NCBI GenBank assembly: GCA_034178705.1
Contig: JAXFQY010000045.1
Location: 40,174-104,173, forward strand
Direction: 5' to 3'
Length of the DNA: 64,000 nt
Origin: RUG12395 sp034178705
Lineage (GTDB): Bacteria > Bacillota > Clostridia > Oscillospirales > CAG-272
How positions within the stretch are numbered: the first letter of the stretch is position 1; the number at the start of each line of letters is the position of its first letter. Made by a program: the position numbers and the translations under genes. The notes beneath the pieces were generated by a model. That model was given only the letters and a program-made list of their open reading frames with translations. It ran no database searches and was not told the DNA's origin. Below are positions 8,522 to 17,211 of this stretch, in pieces.

Positions 8522-10317
8522 GCGTCATCCTCACTCTTGGTTACAGCAATCGACAGCTCCTCCAGTCCCTTCGGATCCGCAGGCCCCGGTGCACCGGACA
8601 TCAGCTCGGATGCATTCTGCACCTTGGGGAAGGCAATGACATCGCGAATATCCTCCTGTCCGAGCAGAAGCGTAACCAGACGGTCAAGACCGAAGGCCAG
8701 TCCCGCATGCGGCGGCACGCCGTAACGGAAGGCTTCAAGGAGGTATCCGAATTTCTCCTGGGCGTCTTCTCGGGAAATCCCGAGGATATCAAACATATGC
8801 GCCTGCAGGGCATTGTCGTGAATTCTGACAGAGCCTCCTCCGAGCTCAGTGCCGTTCAGCACAATGTCATACGCTTTTGCGCGGACTCTGCCGGGATCAC
8901 TGTCAAGATACGGAAGGTCTTCATCCATCGGAGCCGTAAAGGGATGGTGCATCGCCGTAAAGCGTCCCTCTTCCTCGCTCCACTCCAGCAGCGGGAACTC
9001 GGTAACCCACAAAAAGCGGAAATCGGTCGGATCGAGAAGACCGAGCTTTTTGGCACACTGACGGCGCAGCGCGCCGAGGGAATCAAAGACAACCTGATTT
9101 TTGGCATCGGCAATGATCAGCAGGAGGTCACCCGGCTCCTCCCCGAGCGCGGCGGCAATCGCCGCGTTTTCCTCTTCCGTCAGGAATTTTGCGTAAGATG
9201 AGGAAATCTCCCCTGCTTCGGTATGCTTTCTCCAGGCAAGTCCCTTTGCCTTATAGGACTTGACGAACTCACCGAGCGCATCGATTTCCTTGCGCGGGAA
9301 GGCAGCTCCGCCCTTAACACAGATACCGCGAACCGAGCCGCCTGCTTCCAGGGCGCCGCGGAACACCTTGAATTCGGTACCGGAAAGAACGGAAGAAAGG
9401 TCATGCAGCTCAAAACCGAAGCGGATATCCGGTTTATCGGAGCCGTATCGCTCCATCGCCTCTTTCCAGGGCATGCGCGGGAAAGCATAATCCAGTTCCT
9501 TATGGAAAAATTCCCGGAAGAGATATTTGAGGAACCCCTCATGAACCTCCATCACATCGTTTGCCGTAGCAAAGGACATTTCGGTATCCAGCTGGGTAAA
9601 CTCCGGCTGGCGGTCTGCACGCAGATCTTCGTCCCGGAAGCAGCGCGCAATCTGAAAATAGCGGTCAAAGCCCGCAACCATCAGCAGCTGTTTATAGAGC
9701 TGCGGTGACTGCGGAAGCGCATAGAATTTTCCCGGATGAACACGGGAAGGGACAAGATAGTCGCGCGCCCCCTCCGGCGACGGCTTGATCAGGCACGGTG
9801 TCTCAATATCAAGAAAACCGTTTTTCATATAATATTCGCGCGCAACACGGGTAATTTCACTGCGGGCGATGATATTGCGCTGCAGATCCGGGCGGCGCAG
9901 ATCAAGATAACGGTAACGAAGACGGAGCTCGGGACGAACCTGGCTGTTCTCCGTAATCTCAAAGGGCGGAATCTCCGCGCGGGACAAAACGCGCAGTTCA
10001 CACACAGCCACCTCAATTCTGCCGGTCGGAAGCTTGGGGTTGACCGCCCCCTCTCCGCGGGAACGAACGGTTCCGCGGGCAAGAAGCACCGTTTCGGCAC
10101 GGACACCGAATGCGGTGTCAAAGCTCTCCCGATCGGTGTTTTCGTCAACCGACAGCTGAATAATTCCGCTGCGGTCACGAAGGTCAATAAAGATCAGTTT
10201 GCCGAGGTCACGCTGTCTCTGCACCCATCCCATCAGGGTAACTTCCCTGCCGATATCCTGCTCGGTCAGCTCCGCGCAAAGACAGGTTCGTTTATCTTTC
10301 TCAGTCAGATTAGCCAT
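8518..10317 (-). CDS. aspS: Aspartyl-tRNA synthetase, bacterial type
   Basis: Class IIb synthetase of 599 residues. The N-terminal OB-fold anticodon domain contains QRDLGKLIFIDLRDRSG; class II motif 2 lies in FRDEDLRADRQPEFTQLD; the bacterial GAD insertion domain occupies roughly 285-420; motif 3 is GLAFGLDRL with Arg546. Length and insertion match bacterial-type enzymes. Whether it is discriminating or also charges tRNA-Asn cannot be decided from this window, which has no gatCAB. AAAGGA lies 8 bases before the ATG. A 44-base gap separates it from the upstream solute-binding-like gene and contains no terminator. Confidence 0.97.
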   Translation of the reverse strand: MANLTEKDKRTCLCAELTEQDIGREVTLMGWVQRQRDLGKLIFIDLRDRSGIIQLSVDENTDRESFDTAFGVRAETVLLARGTVRSRGEGAVNPKLPTGRIEVAVCELRVLSRAEIPPFEITENSQVRPELRLRYRYLDLRRPDLQRNIIARSEITRVAREYYMKNGFLDIETPCLIKPSPEGARDYLVPSRVHPGKFYALPQSPQLYKQLLMVAGFDRYFQIARCFRDEDLRADRQPEFTQLDTEMSFATANDVMEVHEGFLKYLFREFFHKELDYAFPRMPWKEAMERYGSDKPDIRFGFELHDLSSVLSGTEFKVFRGALEAGGSVRGICVKGGAAFPRKEIDALGEFVKSYKAKGLAWRKHTEAGEISSSYAKFLTEEENAAIAAALGEEPGDLLLIIADAKNQVVFDSLGALRRQCAKKLGLLDPTDFRFLWVTEFPLLEWSEEEGRFTAMHHPFTAPMDEDLPYLDSDPGRVRAKAYDIVLNGTELGGGSVRIHDNALQAHMFDILGISREDAQEKFGYLLEAFRYGVPPHAGLAFGLDRLVTLLLGQEDIRDVIAFPKVQNASELMSGAPGPADPKGLEELSIAVTKSEDDA

Positions 10318-10361
10318 GTTTCTATCCTTTCTTCGGGCAAGGGCCCTTGTCTGTTCTTTTC

Positions 10362-11858
10362 TTATTCGTTTGCTGTCGTATTCTCTGCCGTGACTTCTTC
10401 TGTGGGTTTTGAAGCATAATTCAGCTGCTCCTGACGGATAGCATCCAGAACGAGGTTAGCGAGCTCTGCCTGCATGGCTTGCACCGAAGCATCAATGGAA
10501 AACTGCATCAGCACGCTCCGCCGGGACAGAAGCTCGGAAAAATTCTCTTCCTCCTCAACCAGGTCGGAAAGAGTCGCACGGAGCACCTCTCCGAAGCCGA
10601 AGGAGGACAGCACGGAAATTCTTCTGTTCCGGGTAATCAGGCGCATTGCGGCAAGACTGTTCTCGTCAGAACCGCAGACATCCCTGCCGTTTTCCCCCGC
10701 AAAGAGCTTTGCCGTTCGGTCGGTGAGATAATAGGCAATCAGCGCGCTGCGCTCCGGTTCGTCGCAGAAAGAGGTTACGGCAAATCCCGTGGCCTTTTCC
10801 GGGCTGACATAGGAAAGATAAGTCCCGCTCTCAGACGCCTTCGGCAGCGGAAGCAGTCCCGTCTTCTCCGGATCGGAGGCGGCATAGCCGGCAAGGCTTG
10901 TGAGAGAAAAAACAGTCTTCTCCGTCCCCGCCGTATCGGTATCGGAAAGATCGCCGTATATCGTCTTTTTCAACAAGGCAAGCGCGTGTCTGCCGTCAGC
11001 ACTCCCGAGTGTCACGGTAAATCCGTCTTCCTTCCCAGCAGCATCGGTCCCGCCCGCGGCAAGCCACCAGGAGACCGCCTCGCCGGTTCCGGAAGGCAGC
11101 GCCTGCACGCCTTCCGATGTATCCAGCTGCCGGGCAAGAACGGCAAGCGCATCCAAGGTCCACTTACCGTCGGTTACCAGGCCGTAAAGCTCCGTGACGT
11201 CAACCGGCGCACCTTTTTCAAAGGTCATAACCGTGAGGGAGTCGTCCATTCCGAGCGTCCCCTTGCCGAAAAGCAGAAAACGCTCCCCGCAGACGGCAAG
11301 GGAATCGGTCAGAACGCGATCGAAAATATCCTTATCCAGATTCAGTGTCGGAAAGAGGGTAAGATCCGCAAGGCGCCCCACAGACATCAGTCCGACTCCC
11401 TCCGGGGCAACGGTCAGCACCAATAGATCTGCGGTATCGCTCTCGCCGGCGGCATACGCTGTATTGACGTAGCTTTCCGGAGAGGAAAGCCGCACGGCAC
11501 GCAGCTGTACATTCAGCTCCTTTGCGAGAGCCTGACCCTCCTGCGCATCCACCCGGCTGAGAACGGTCGGCGCCGTATCCTCTTTCCGGAAGGAGGTATT
11601 CCGCTCCTGCTCGCTGACAAGAATCTTAAAAGTCGCACCTCCGAGATCGACAGAGCCGACTCCGTTGTTGTCTCCGTCAATAATAATCTGCGACATTTCC
11701 GGCGGTTTCAGATCCCCGTTTGTGTCATCGTCCAGGGTTTGCTTCATATTCCGTCTGCCTGCGGCAAAAGCCGTGGCAGCGGTGATACACAGCAGCAGAA
11801 TCAGTGCGAGAACCCTCAGCCACCCCCTGCCGTGCGTCAGATAATATTTCTTTTCCAT
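10362..11858 (-). CDS. Membrane-anchored solute-binding-protein-like protein
   Basis: 498-residue protein with one N-terminal transmembrane helix (about 14-33) lacking a lipobox cysteine, then a linker and a two-lobed domain resembling extracellular sugar-binding proteins. It shares local blocks with the lipoprotein encoded at 40,728-42,203: LYGLVTDGKWTLDALA here against LYALVREGKWTLDKLS there, each followed by a similar C-terminal arrangement. No ABC permease or ATPase is nearby; instead it sits between alr and aspS. A sensory or scaffold role instead of transport is possible. The C-terminal end (about 480-498) is Thr/Glu-rich and probably disordered. Confidence 0.75.
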   Translation of the reverse strand: MEKKYYLTHGRGWLRVLALILLLCITAATAFAAGRRNMKQTLDDDTNGDLKPPEMSQIIIDGDNNGVGSVDLGGATFKILVSEQERNTSFRKEDTAPTVLSRVDAQEGQALAKELNVQLRAVRLSSPESYVNTAYAAGESDTADLLVLTVAPEGVGLMSVGRLADLTLFPTLNLDKDIFDRVLTDSLAVCGERFLLFGKGTLGMDDSLTVMTFEKGAPVDVTELYGLVTDGKWTLDALAVLARQLDTSEGVQALPSGTGEAVSWWLAAGGTDAAGKEDGFTVTLGSADGRHALALLKKTIYGDLSDTDTAGTEKTVFSLTSLAGYAASDPEKTGLLPLPKASESGTYLSYVSPEKATGFAVTSFCDEPERSALIAYYLTDRTAKLFAGENGRDVCGSDENSLAAMRLITRNRRISVLSSFGFGEVLRATLSDLVEEEENFSELLSRRSVLMQFSIDASVQAMQAELANLVLDAIRQEQLNYASKPTEEVTAENTTANE

Positions 11859-11863
11859 TTCCG

Positions 11864-13051
11864 TTATCCGTTGTTTTTATTGCTGAGTTCCTTTTCTCTC
11901 CGGTTGATGACACGGTGCACCCGTTTTCCGACGAGGCAGAGCAGCTCGTAGCTGATCGTCTGCGCAGTTTCTGCAAGCGCTTCGATATTTTGCCCGGAGG
12001 GATCAAATATGTAAGCCGTGTCCCCGACGTGTACATCGGCGTCCCCGATATCAACCATGCATTGGTCCATGCAGACCCTGCCGAGGATCGGTGCCCTTCT
12101 GCCTTTGATCAGAACCGCTCCTCCCGCGGAAAAAGCCCGCAGAAAACCGTCTGCATACCCAACACCAAGGGTTGCTATTCTCCTGTCCCGGTCTGCGGTA
12201 AAACAACTGCCGTAGCTTACGCTCTCTCCGGCTCTCAGGGTATGAATATGGGTGACGGTCGTCTGGAAGGTCATCACCGGAGAAAGCCGCACAGGAAGCG
12301 GAAAATCCCGAGCCGGGGAAAGCCCGTAAAGAATAATGCCGGCGCGTACCATATCATGACGCATATCCGGGAAGCGGAGAGCCGCTGCACTGTTGCAGCA
12401 GTGAACGCAAAGTGCGTCCGCGTCAGATCCGAGAGCATCCAGTACGGCAAGAAACCGATTATGCTGTGTGATCACAGATGCCGCGTCCGTGGCATCTGCG
12501 TTTGCAAAATGGGTGAAAATCCCCTCCGGCTTCAGTCCCGGCAGGCGCATGGCCGAACGCACGGCAGCAGCGCTTGCGACGGGATCCTCCGAAGGGAAAC
12601 CGATCCGGTTCATCCCGGTGTCGATTTTCAGATGAATCCGTACAGTTCCGCCCGCCCGGCATGCCGCGCAGGAGAGCATCGCGGCATATTCCGAGGAATA
12701 AACAGTCTGAAGATACCCATCCGCCGCAAGCTCCTCCGCGTTCTCCGGCGGCGTGTAGCCCAATATAAGAATGTCACTTCCCGCCGGTGCGCAGGCACGG
12801 ACGGCACGCGCTTCCTCAATACAGGAAACGCCGAAGGAATGCACCCCCAAAGAGGCAAGCAAAGGAACACAATTCTCCACCCCGTGACCGTAGGCATCCG
12901 CCTTGACAATGCAGAGAAGCTTTACCTCCGGCGTGCCGCGCCGGACTGCATCCGCAATGACACGGTAGTTATGCTCCAAAGCATCGAGATTGATCTCCGC
13001 ATAGGTTTTATAAGTTTCCTGTGTCTGGTGTGTATTTTTCATATTATGCAC
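11864..13051 (-). CDS. alr: Alanine racemase
   Basis: Fold-III PLP enzyme of 395 residues that makes D-alanine for peptidoglycan. The Schiff-base lysine is Lys50 in CIVKADAYGHG; the C-terminal domain has the catalytic tyrosine region ESVSYGSCF and the conserved TLGVGYADG. Start choice is uncertain: GTG at 13,051 has GGAA 5 bases upstream, while an ATG at 13,042 is in frame three codons later. It lies 5 bases before the anchored solute-binding-like gene and 10 bases after the PH-like membrane protein gene. Confidence 0.95.
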   Translation of the reverse strand: MHNMKNTHQTQETYKTYAEINLDALEHNYRVIADAVRRGTPEVKLLCIVKADAYGHGVENCVPLLASLGVHSFGVSCIEEARAVRACAPAGSDILILGYTPPENAEELAADGYLQTVYSSEYAAMLSCAACRAGGTVRIHLKIDTGMNRIGFPSEDPVASAAAVRSAMRLPGLKPEGIFTHFANADATDAASVITQHNRFLAVLDALGSDADALCVHCCNSAAALRFPDMRHDMVRAGIILYGLSPARDFPLPVRLSPVMTFQTTVTHIHTLRAGESVSYGSCFTADRDRRIATLGVGYADGFLRAFSAGGAVLIKGRRAPILGRVCMDQCMVDIGDADVHVGDTAYIFDPSGQNIEALAETAQTISYELLCLVGKRVHRVINRREKELSNKNNG

Positions 13052-13061
13052 CGTGTTTCCG

Positions 13062-13607
13062 TCAGCGCCGAAGAGCGGACGGACAGTAGAATCTTGCTGC
13101 TTTCATAAACTTTTCCCCGCCGTCGAAGAGCAGCAGGGTCAATCTGCCGCGCTTGTCGGAAAAAAGCATAGCCGACGCCTCCGGTGAATCCGCCACGGAG
13201 CGCGTGTCAATCGTTACGGCAGGACGCGCTGTCTCCATGCGGCGAAGGACATCGTCATCAAGCGGGGCGACACTGTCAACATTCCGGAGATCAACCTGCG
13301 CACGCACACGGCGGCGCCTCCTGCCGAAAATCGCCGCAACGGTAAAAACTCCGTCGCTGATCTCATAATCATACTCAAGGATAAAATAGGGGACCGTAAA
13401 CAGGATCACGGCGGAAAGGAGCATTGCTGCAAGCAGCCACGCGGCAGGAACCGCACCCCCGAGCCAAAGAGAAAGCGCCGCGGCTCCCGCAGCACCGATA
13501 CCGCCGAAAAGCAACCAGAGCAGAACAATCCCAATGCAACGGCGCAGCTGTCTGCCGCGTGTTGCCGCCCTGCGGCTGTATCCGATCATATCCACTCTGC
13601 GATCCAT
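13062..13607 (-). CDS. Two-helix membrane protein with PH-like domain, unknown
   Basis: 181 residues. Two adjacent hydrophobic segments (about 20-40 and 47-72) are followed by a soluble domain of about 100 residues beginning LEYDYEISDGVFTVAAIFGRRRRRVRAQ, which resembles bacterial PH-like (bPH2) domains attached to paired helices. ATG at 13,607 is chosen because GGGAG stands just upstream; a GTG at 13,634 would add nine residues. As the first gene after the promoter at 13,654-13,682 it opens the operon that includes alr. No specific function is claimed. Confidence 0.7.
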   Translation of the reverse strand: MDRRVDMIGYSRRAATRGRQLRRCIGIVLLWLLFGGIGAAGAAALSLWLGGAVPAAWLLAAMLLSAVILFTVPYFILEYDYEISDGVFTVAAIFGRRRRRVRAQVDLRNVDSVAPLDDDVLRRMETARPAVTIDTRSVADSPEASAMLFSDKRGRLTLLLFDGGEKFMKAARFYCPSALRR

Positions 13608-13653
13608 TCCGCTCCCGTTTGTATACCTTTCCACAGTACTGTTTTATTCTGTA

Positions 13654-13682
13654 ATTGTACCATAGTCTTTCCGCCTTTTCAA
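13654..13682 (-). promoter_or_regulatory. Sigma-A-type promoter for the minus-strand alr-trpS operon
   Basis: On the minus strand a TTGAAA -35 element (13,677-13,682) is separated by 17 bases from a TACAAT -10 element (13,654-13,659). It lies just upstream of the PH-like membrane protein gene and is divergent from the proS promoter about 30 bases away. Confidence 0.65.
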
Positions 13683-13708
13683 TCCTTTTCGCTTATTTTC
13701 TTTTTTGG

Positions 13709-13738
13709 TTGACATCTCCTGACCTTCTGTGATAAGAT
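13709..13738 (+). promoter_or_regulatory. Sigma-A-type promoter for proS
   Basis: A consensus TTGACA -35 (13,709-13,714) is followed after 18 bases by TAAGAT (13,733-13,738). The proS ATG is about 45 bases downstream with AAAGGGG as ribosome binding site. No T-box or other leader fits in the short 5' region. Confidence 0.65.
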
Positions 13739-13783
13739 AGATGCATCATTACAGTATATTGATTGATATAAAAGGGGTTACCT

Positions 13784-15226
13784 ATGGCTGACAACAAAAA
13801 AATGGTGGAGCAGATTACCTCAATGGATGAGGATTTCGCAAAATGGTACACCGATATCGTTAAAAAGGCAGAGCTTGCCGAGTACACCAGCGTAAAGGGC
13901 TGCATGGTTATCCGTCCGTACGGCTATGCGATCTGGGAGAATATTCAGAAAATTCTTGATGCCCGCTTCAAGGAGCTGGGACACGAAAATGTCTGCATGC
14001 CGATGTTCATTCCGGAAGGACTGCTGAACAAGGAAAAGGAGCATGTCGAAGGATTCGCTCCCGAGGTGGCCTGGGTCACCCACGGAGGCAGCGAAAAACT
14101 GGAGGAACGGCTCTGCGTCCGTCCGACCTCCGAAACCCTTTTCTGTGAGCATTATGCCAATATTGTTCACTCCTACCGTGATCTTCCGAAGCTTTACAAC
14201 CAATGGGTCAGCGTTGTCCGCTGGGAAAAAACGACCCGCCCCTTCCTGCGCACGCGCGAATTCCTCTGGCAGGAGGGGCACACGGTTCATGAGACCGCAG
14301 AGGAGGCAATCGCGGAAACCGAGCAGATGCTCAATGTGTACGCCGACTTCTGCGAGAAAGCGCTGGCCATCCCGGTTGTCAAGGGCAAGAAAACCGAGAG
14401 CGATAAATTTGCCGGAGCCGTCTCAACCTACGCAATCGAGGCAATGATGCATGACGGCAAGGCGCTTCAGGCAGCGACTTCCCATTATTTCGGAGACGGT
14501 TTTGCCCGTGCCTTCGGCATTGAGTTTACCGACCGCGAAAACAAAAAGCGCGTTCCCCACCAGACCTCATGGGGCTGCACTACCCGTCTGATCGGCGCGA
14601 TTATTATGACGCACGGCGACAACAACGGTCTGGTTCTTCCTCCGGCAGTTGCGCCGGTTCAGGCAATTGTCATCCCGGTCGCACAGCATAAGCCCGGCGT
14701 TCTCGAGGCGGCGGAGCAGCTCCGTGCCGCTCTTGCCGCCGCCGGAATCCGCGCAAAGCTCGACGCCAGCGAAAACAGCGCCGGCTGGAAGTTTGCCGAA
14801 TATGAGATGAAGGGCGTTCCCGTCCGGATCGAGATCGGTCCGCGCGATATCGAAAACGGCTGTTGTGTCGCCGTTACCCGCCACAACGGGGAGAAAACCG
14901 TTCTCCCGCTTGCCAATATAGGGGATGCCGTCAAGGAAAAACTCACCGAGGTACGCGACGCCCTGTATGAAAAGGCTTTGCAAAACCGCGAAAGCCGTAC
15001 CTACGACTGCTGCAGTCTGGAGGATATCCGCTCTGCTCTTGCCGAGCACGGAGACAGCTTTATCCGTGCAATGTGGTGCGGTTCTCCGGAGTGCGAAAAG
15101 AAGGTCAAGGAGCTGACAGGGGTAGGTTCCCGCTGCATCCCGATGAACGCAGAGCCGAACGGAGAGACCTGTGTCTGCTGCGGCAAAAAAGCCGATACCC
15201 TCGTCCTCTGGGCCAACGCCTATTAA
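13784..15226 (+). CDS. proS: Prolyl-tRNA synthetase, archaeal/eukaryotic type
   Basis: Class IIa synthetase of 480 residues. It is the short form without the bacterial editing (INS) domain, with the extra C-terminal domain of archaeal-like ProRS. Class II blocks include VCMPMFIPEGLLNKE, RPTSETLF, FLRTREFLWQEGHT and the C-terminal catalytic HQTSWGCTTRLIGA. The anticodon domain follows, then a C-terminal region with Cys pairs (CGSPEC, CVCCGKK), a likely zinc site, and the terminal Tyr typical of this type. Some Clostridia use this form in place of the bacterial enzyme. It is followed 24 bases later by rodA on the same strand. Confidence 0.96.
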   Translation: MADNKKMVEQITSMDEDFAKWYTDIVKKAELAEYTSVKGCMVIRPYGYAIWENIQKILDARFKELGHENVCMPMFIPEGLLNKEKEHVEGFAPEVAWVTHGGSEKLEERLCVRPTSETLFCEHYANIVHSYRDLPKLYNQWVSVVRWEKTTRPFLRTREFLWQEGHTVHETAEEAIAETEQMLNVYADFCEKALAIPVVKGKKTESDKFAGAVSTYAIEAMMHDGKALQAATSHYFGDGFARAFGIEFTDRENKKRVPHQTSWGCTTRLIGAIIMTHGDNNGLVLPPAVAPVQAIVIPVAQHKPGVLEAAEQLRAALAAAGIRAKLDASENSAGWKFAEYEMKGVPVRIEIGPRDIENGCCVAVTRHNGEKTVLPLANIGDAVKEKLTEVRDALYEKALQNRESRTYDCCSLEDIRSALAEHGDSFIRAMWCGSPECEKKVKELTGVGSRCIPMNAEPNGETCVCCGKKADTLVLWANAY

Positions 15227-15250
15227 TCCCGCAAAATAACAGGAAGCGTA

Positions 15251-16372
15251 ATGAAACCGTTTGTCGCAACCATTCGCTCACGTTTGCGCGGGCTTGACTG
15301 GATTGTTCTCGGTTCGGTGCTCGCGCTTTCCGCTATCGGGCTTCTTACCCATTACGGAGCGCGCAGCGTCTATGGAACCTCGCGTTTTCTTATTCAGGCG
15401 TGCACGACGCTTTTCGGCATTGTCTGCATGCTCGTTATTTCCCTTTTTGATTATCAGGACATCTGCGACAAGCTTTCCGTTCCCCTTTTTCTCTGTGGCG
15501 TCGGAGCATTGGTTCTCACCCTGCTGCTCGGCAGTGCCGGAGATTACGGAGGAAAAAGCTGGATCCCCATCGGCCCCCTGACAATCCAACCTTCGGAATT
15601 TGTCAAGCCGATTCTGATCATGACGCTGGCAAAGCACATTGAGGTGCTGCGCCCGAAAATCAACCATCCCTTGTCGGTACTCCGGCTGGCGGTTCATGCG
15701 GGTACGCTTTTCGCATTGGTAGTTCTGCAGGAGGACCTCGGCACGGCGCTGGTCTATCTTGCCATCTCCATCGCGATGATTTTCTCTGCCGGCCTGAGTC
15801 TTTGGTATTTTCTGATCGGGGGCGGGATCTGTGCTGTTGCCTTTCCCTATATCTGGCCGCGGCTCGGTGAATATCAGCAGAAAAGAATTCTTGTCGGCTT
15901 CAACCCGGAGCTGGATCCTACCGGCAAAGGACTGCAGCCTCTGATGAGCCGGAAAGCCATTTCCGCCGGCGGTTTTTTCGGACAGGGACTTGAGGGCGGC
16001 TCCCTCTTTGAAAAGGTTCCGATGGCAAACAACGATTTTGTCCTTTCGATCATTGGGGAAAAGTTCGGCTTTCTCGGCTGTATGATCGTCCTTCTGCTTT
16101 TCACCGTACTGATTATCCGCATTCTTGTCATCGCAATGCGCGCACGCAAGGACTGTGCTGCCTACATTGCCGTCGGTATTGCCGCGCTCTTCTTTGTACA
16201 GGTCACGGAAAACATGGGCATGGCGCTCGCCATGCTTCCGGTTATCGGTATCACGTTGCCCTTTCTCAGCTCGGGAAGCTCCTCCGTCCTTTCTCTTTAT
16301 CTGACGATCGGCGTGCTGCAGAGCATCTGTACGCACGCGAAAAAATACCACTTTGAACGGGAAGCGGCATAG
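15251..16372 (+). CDS. rodA: SEDS peptidoglycan glycosyltransferase, RodA-like
   Basis: 373-residue integral membrane protein with about ten helices, of the SEDS family (RodA/FtsW/SpoVE) that polymerises lipid II together with a class B PBP. Diagnostic blocks are KSWIPIGPLTIQPSEFVKP (near 100-118) and GKGLQPLMSRKAISAGGFFGQG in the large extracytoplasmic loop region. The late motif normally SYGGSS reads SSGSSS here. No PBP gene is adjacent, so RodA versus a sporulation or division paralogue is not certain. It overlaps or abuts the PqqD-like gene. Confidence 0.92.
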   Translation: MKPFVATIRSRLRGLDWIVLGSVLALSAIGLLTHYGARSVYGTSRFLIQACTTLFGIVCMLVISLFDYQDICDKLSVPLFLCGVGALVLTLLLGSAGDYGGKSWIPIGPLTIQPSEFVKPILIMTLAKHIEVLRPKINHPLSVLRLAVHAGTLFALVVLQEDLGTALVYLAISIAMIFSAGLSLWYFLIGGGICAVAFPYIWPRLGEYQQKRILVGFNPELDPTGKGLQPLMSRKAISAGGFFGQGLEGGSLFEKVPMANNDFVLSIIGEKFGFLGCMIVLLLFTVLIIRILVIAMRARKDCAAYIAVGIAALFFVQVTENMGMALAMLPVIGITLPFLSSGSSSVLSLYLTIGVLQSICTHAKKYHFEREAA

Positions 16373-16392
16373 TGCTCCCCGGGAAGGCAGCT

Positions 16393-16662
16393 ATGAAAAT
16401 CAAAGAGGACTTTCTTCTCCGGGAAATCGCCGGTGAGCAGGTTGTGATCGCCGTCGGAAAAACGGCAAAAAGTTTTAACGGGATGATCCGTCTGAATGAT
16501 ACCGGAGCATTTCTGTGGCAGCTCCTTGAGAAAGGCGCAAAGGAAGAAACGCTTGTCGCCGCCCTGCTTGACCGCTATGACACCGACAAAGAAACGGCAC
16601 ATCGTGATCTTGCCTCCTTTCTTGAAGCCGCCCGTGAAGCAGAGCTCCTTTGCGATGAATAA
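16393..16662 (+). CDS. PqqD-like small protein
   Basis: 89-residue protein of the PqqD (RiPP recognition element-like winged-helix) family: MKIKEDFLLREIAGEQVVIA, then FNGMIRLNDTGAFLWQLL and a helical C-terminus ending REAELLCDE. ATG at 16,393 is preferred over a GTG at 16,372 because AAGG lies 6 bases before it. PqqD proteins usually bind leader peptides for radical-SAM modification enzymes; here there is neither a radical-SAM partner nor an obvious precursor, only a 4-codon-scale overlap with a signal-peptidase-like gene. That PqqD/S26 pairing recurs in Firmicutes, so a functional pair is likely. Confidence 0.85.
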   Translation: MKIKEDFLLREIAGEQVVIAVGKTAKSFNGMIRLNDTGAFLWQLLEKGAKEETLVAALLDRYDTDKETAHRDLASFLEAAREAELLCDE

Positions 16663-17122
16663 CGGATTCGACACGCCGGAAAGCCTGAATGACGCGCTCG
16701 ACCGAGATGGCCTTGTCCTGATTTCCGGAAAAGGAACCAGCATGCTGCCGCTGATCCGTAATTCCCGTGACCGGATCTGCATCCGGCGTCTCCCCCGTGA
16801 GCCGCGCCGCTACGATATTCTTGTCTACCGCACCTCCCGCGGACTGGCCGCACACCGTCTTCTTGCTTATTCTGCCGATGGCTGTCTGCTCTTATGCGGG
16901 GACAATCAGCTTCGGCCGGAACGGGTTTCCCGCGATAAAATTGTCGCCTATCTGCCCGGAATGCTCCGGGGCGATACCTATCTTGATTTCGCAACCTCCC
17001 GCAAATACGCGCTTTATTGCCGTGTGTGGTGCTGCTCGCTCCTCCTGCGCCGCTGTTTTCTTTTCTTCCTCCGGCAAAGCCCCCTGTATAAAAGAGAAAA
17101 AAGCGCAGCATGCGCAGACTGA
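16655..17122 (+). CDS. S24/S26-type signal-peptidase-like protein
   Basis: 155-residue protein with an S26-like catalytic fold: GKGTSMLPLI supplies the candidate nucleophile Ser29, RYDILVYR matches the box after it, and AAHRLL followed by LLLCGDN places His67 where bacterial signal peptidase I has lysine, with Asp83 downstream. A Ser/His arrangement is that of ER/archaeal (SipW-like) signal peptidases. No N-terminal membrane helix precedes the domain; a hydrophobic Cys-rich stretch (about 118-140) near the C-terminus could be an anchor. ATG at 16,655 overlaps the PqqD stop by 8 bases, so translation is coupled. Substrate unknown. Confidence 0.78.
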   Translation: MNNGFDTPESLNDALDRDGLVLISGKGTSMLPLIRNSRDRICIRRLPREPRRYDILVYRTSRGLAAHRLLAYSADGCLLLCGDNQLRPERVSRDKIVAYLPGMLRGDTYLDFATSRKYALYCRVWCCSLLLRRCFLFFLRQSPLYKREKSAACAD

Positions 17123-17145
17123 CCGGTCTGCGCATGCTTTTTCTT
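17107..17145 (+). terminator. Rho-independent terminator after the peptidase gene
   Basis: A 13-bp perfect stem (17,107-17,119 with 17,126-17,138) is followed by a T-rich run on the plus strand. The left arm overlaps the last codons and stop of the peptidase gene, so the proS-rodA-pqqD-peptidase unit ends here. Confidence 0.85.
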
Positions 17146-17211
17146 TTGTTTCAGGAACTTTCTTCCGGTTCCAGCGTCTAACAAACAGAAAACACACGAA
17201 AGGAGTCTTCC

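Noticed and set aside
10338..10349. 12-base palindrome CAAGGGCCCTTG in the aspS upstream gap
   Set aside because: Stem too short and without T-run for a terminator; no partner sites seen, so it is probably chance.
10318..10361. T-box leader for aspS (and likewise for trpS and proS)
   Set aside because: The gaps are under 100 bases and contain no T-box sequence or antiterminator.
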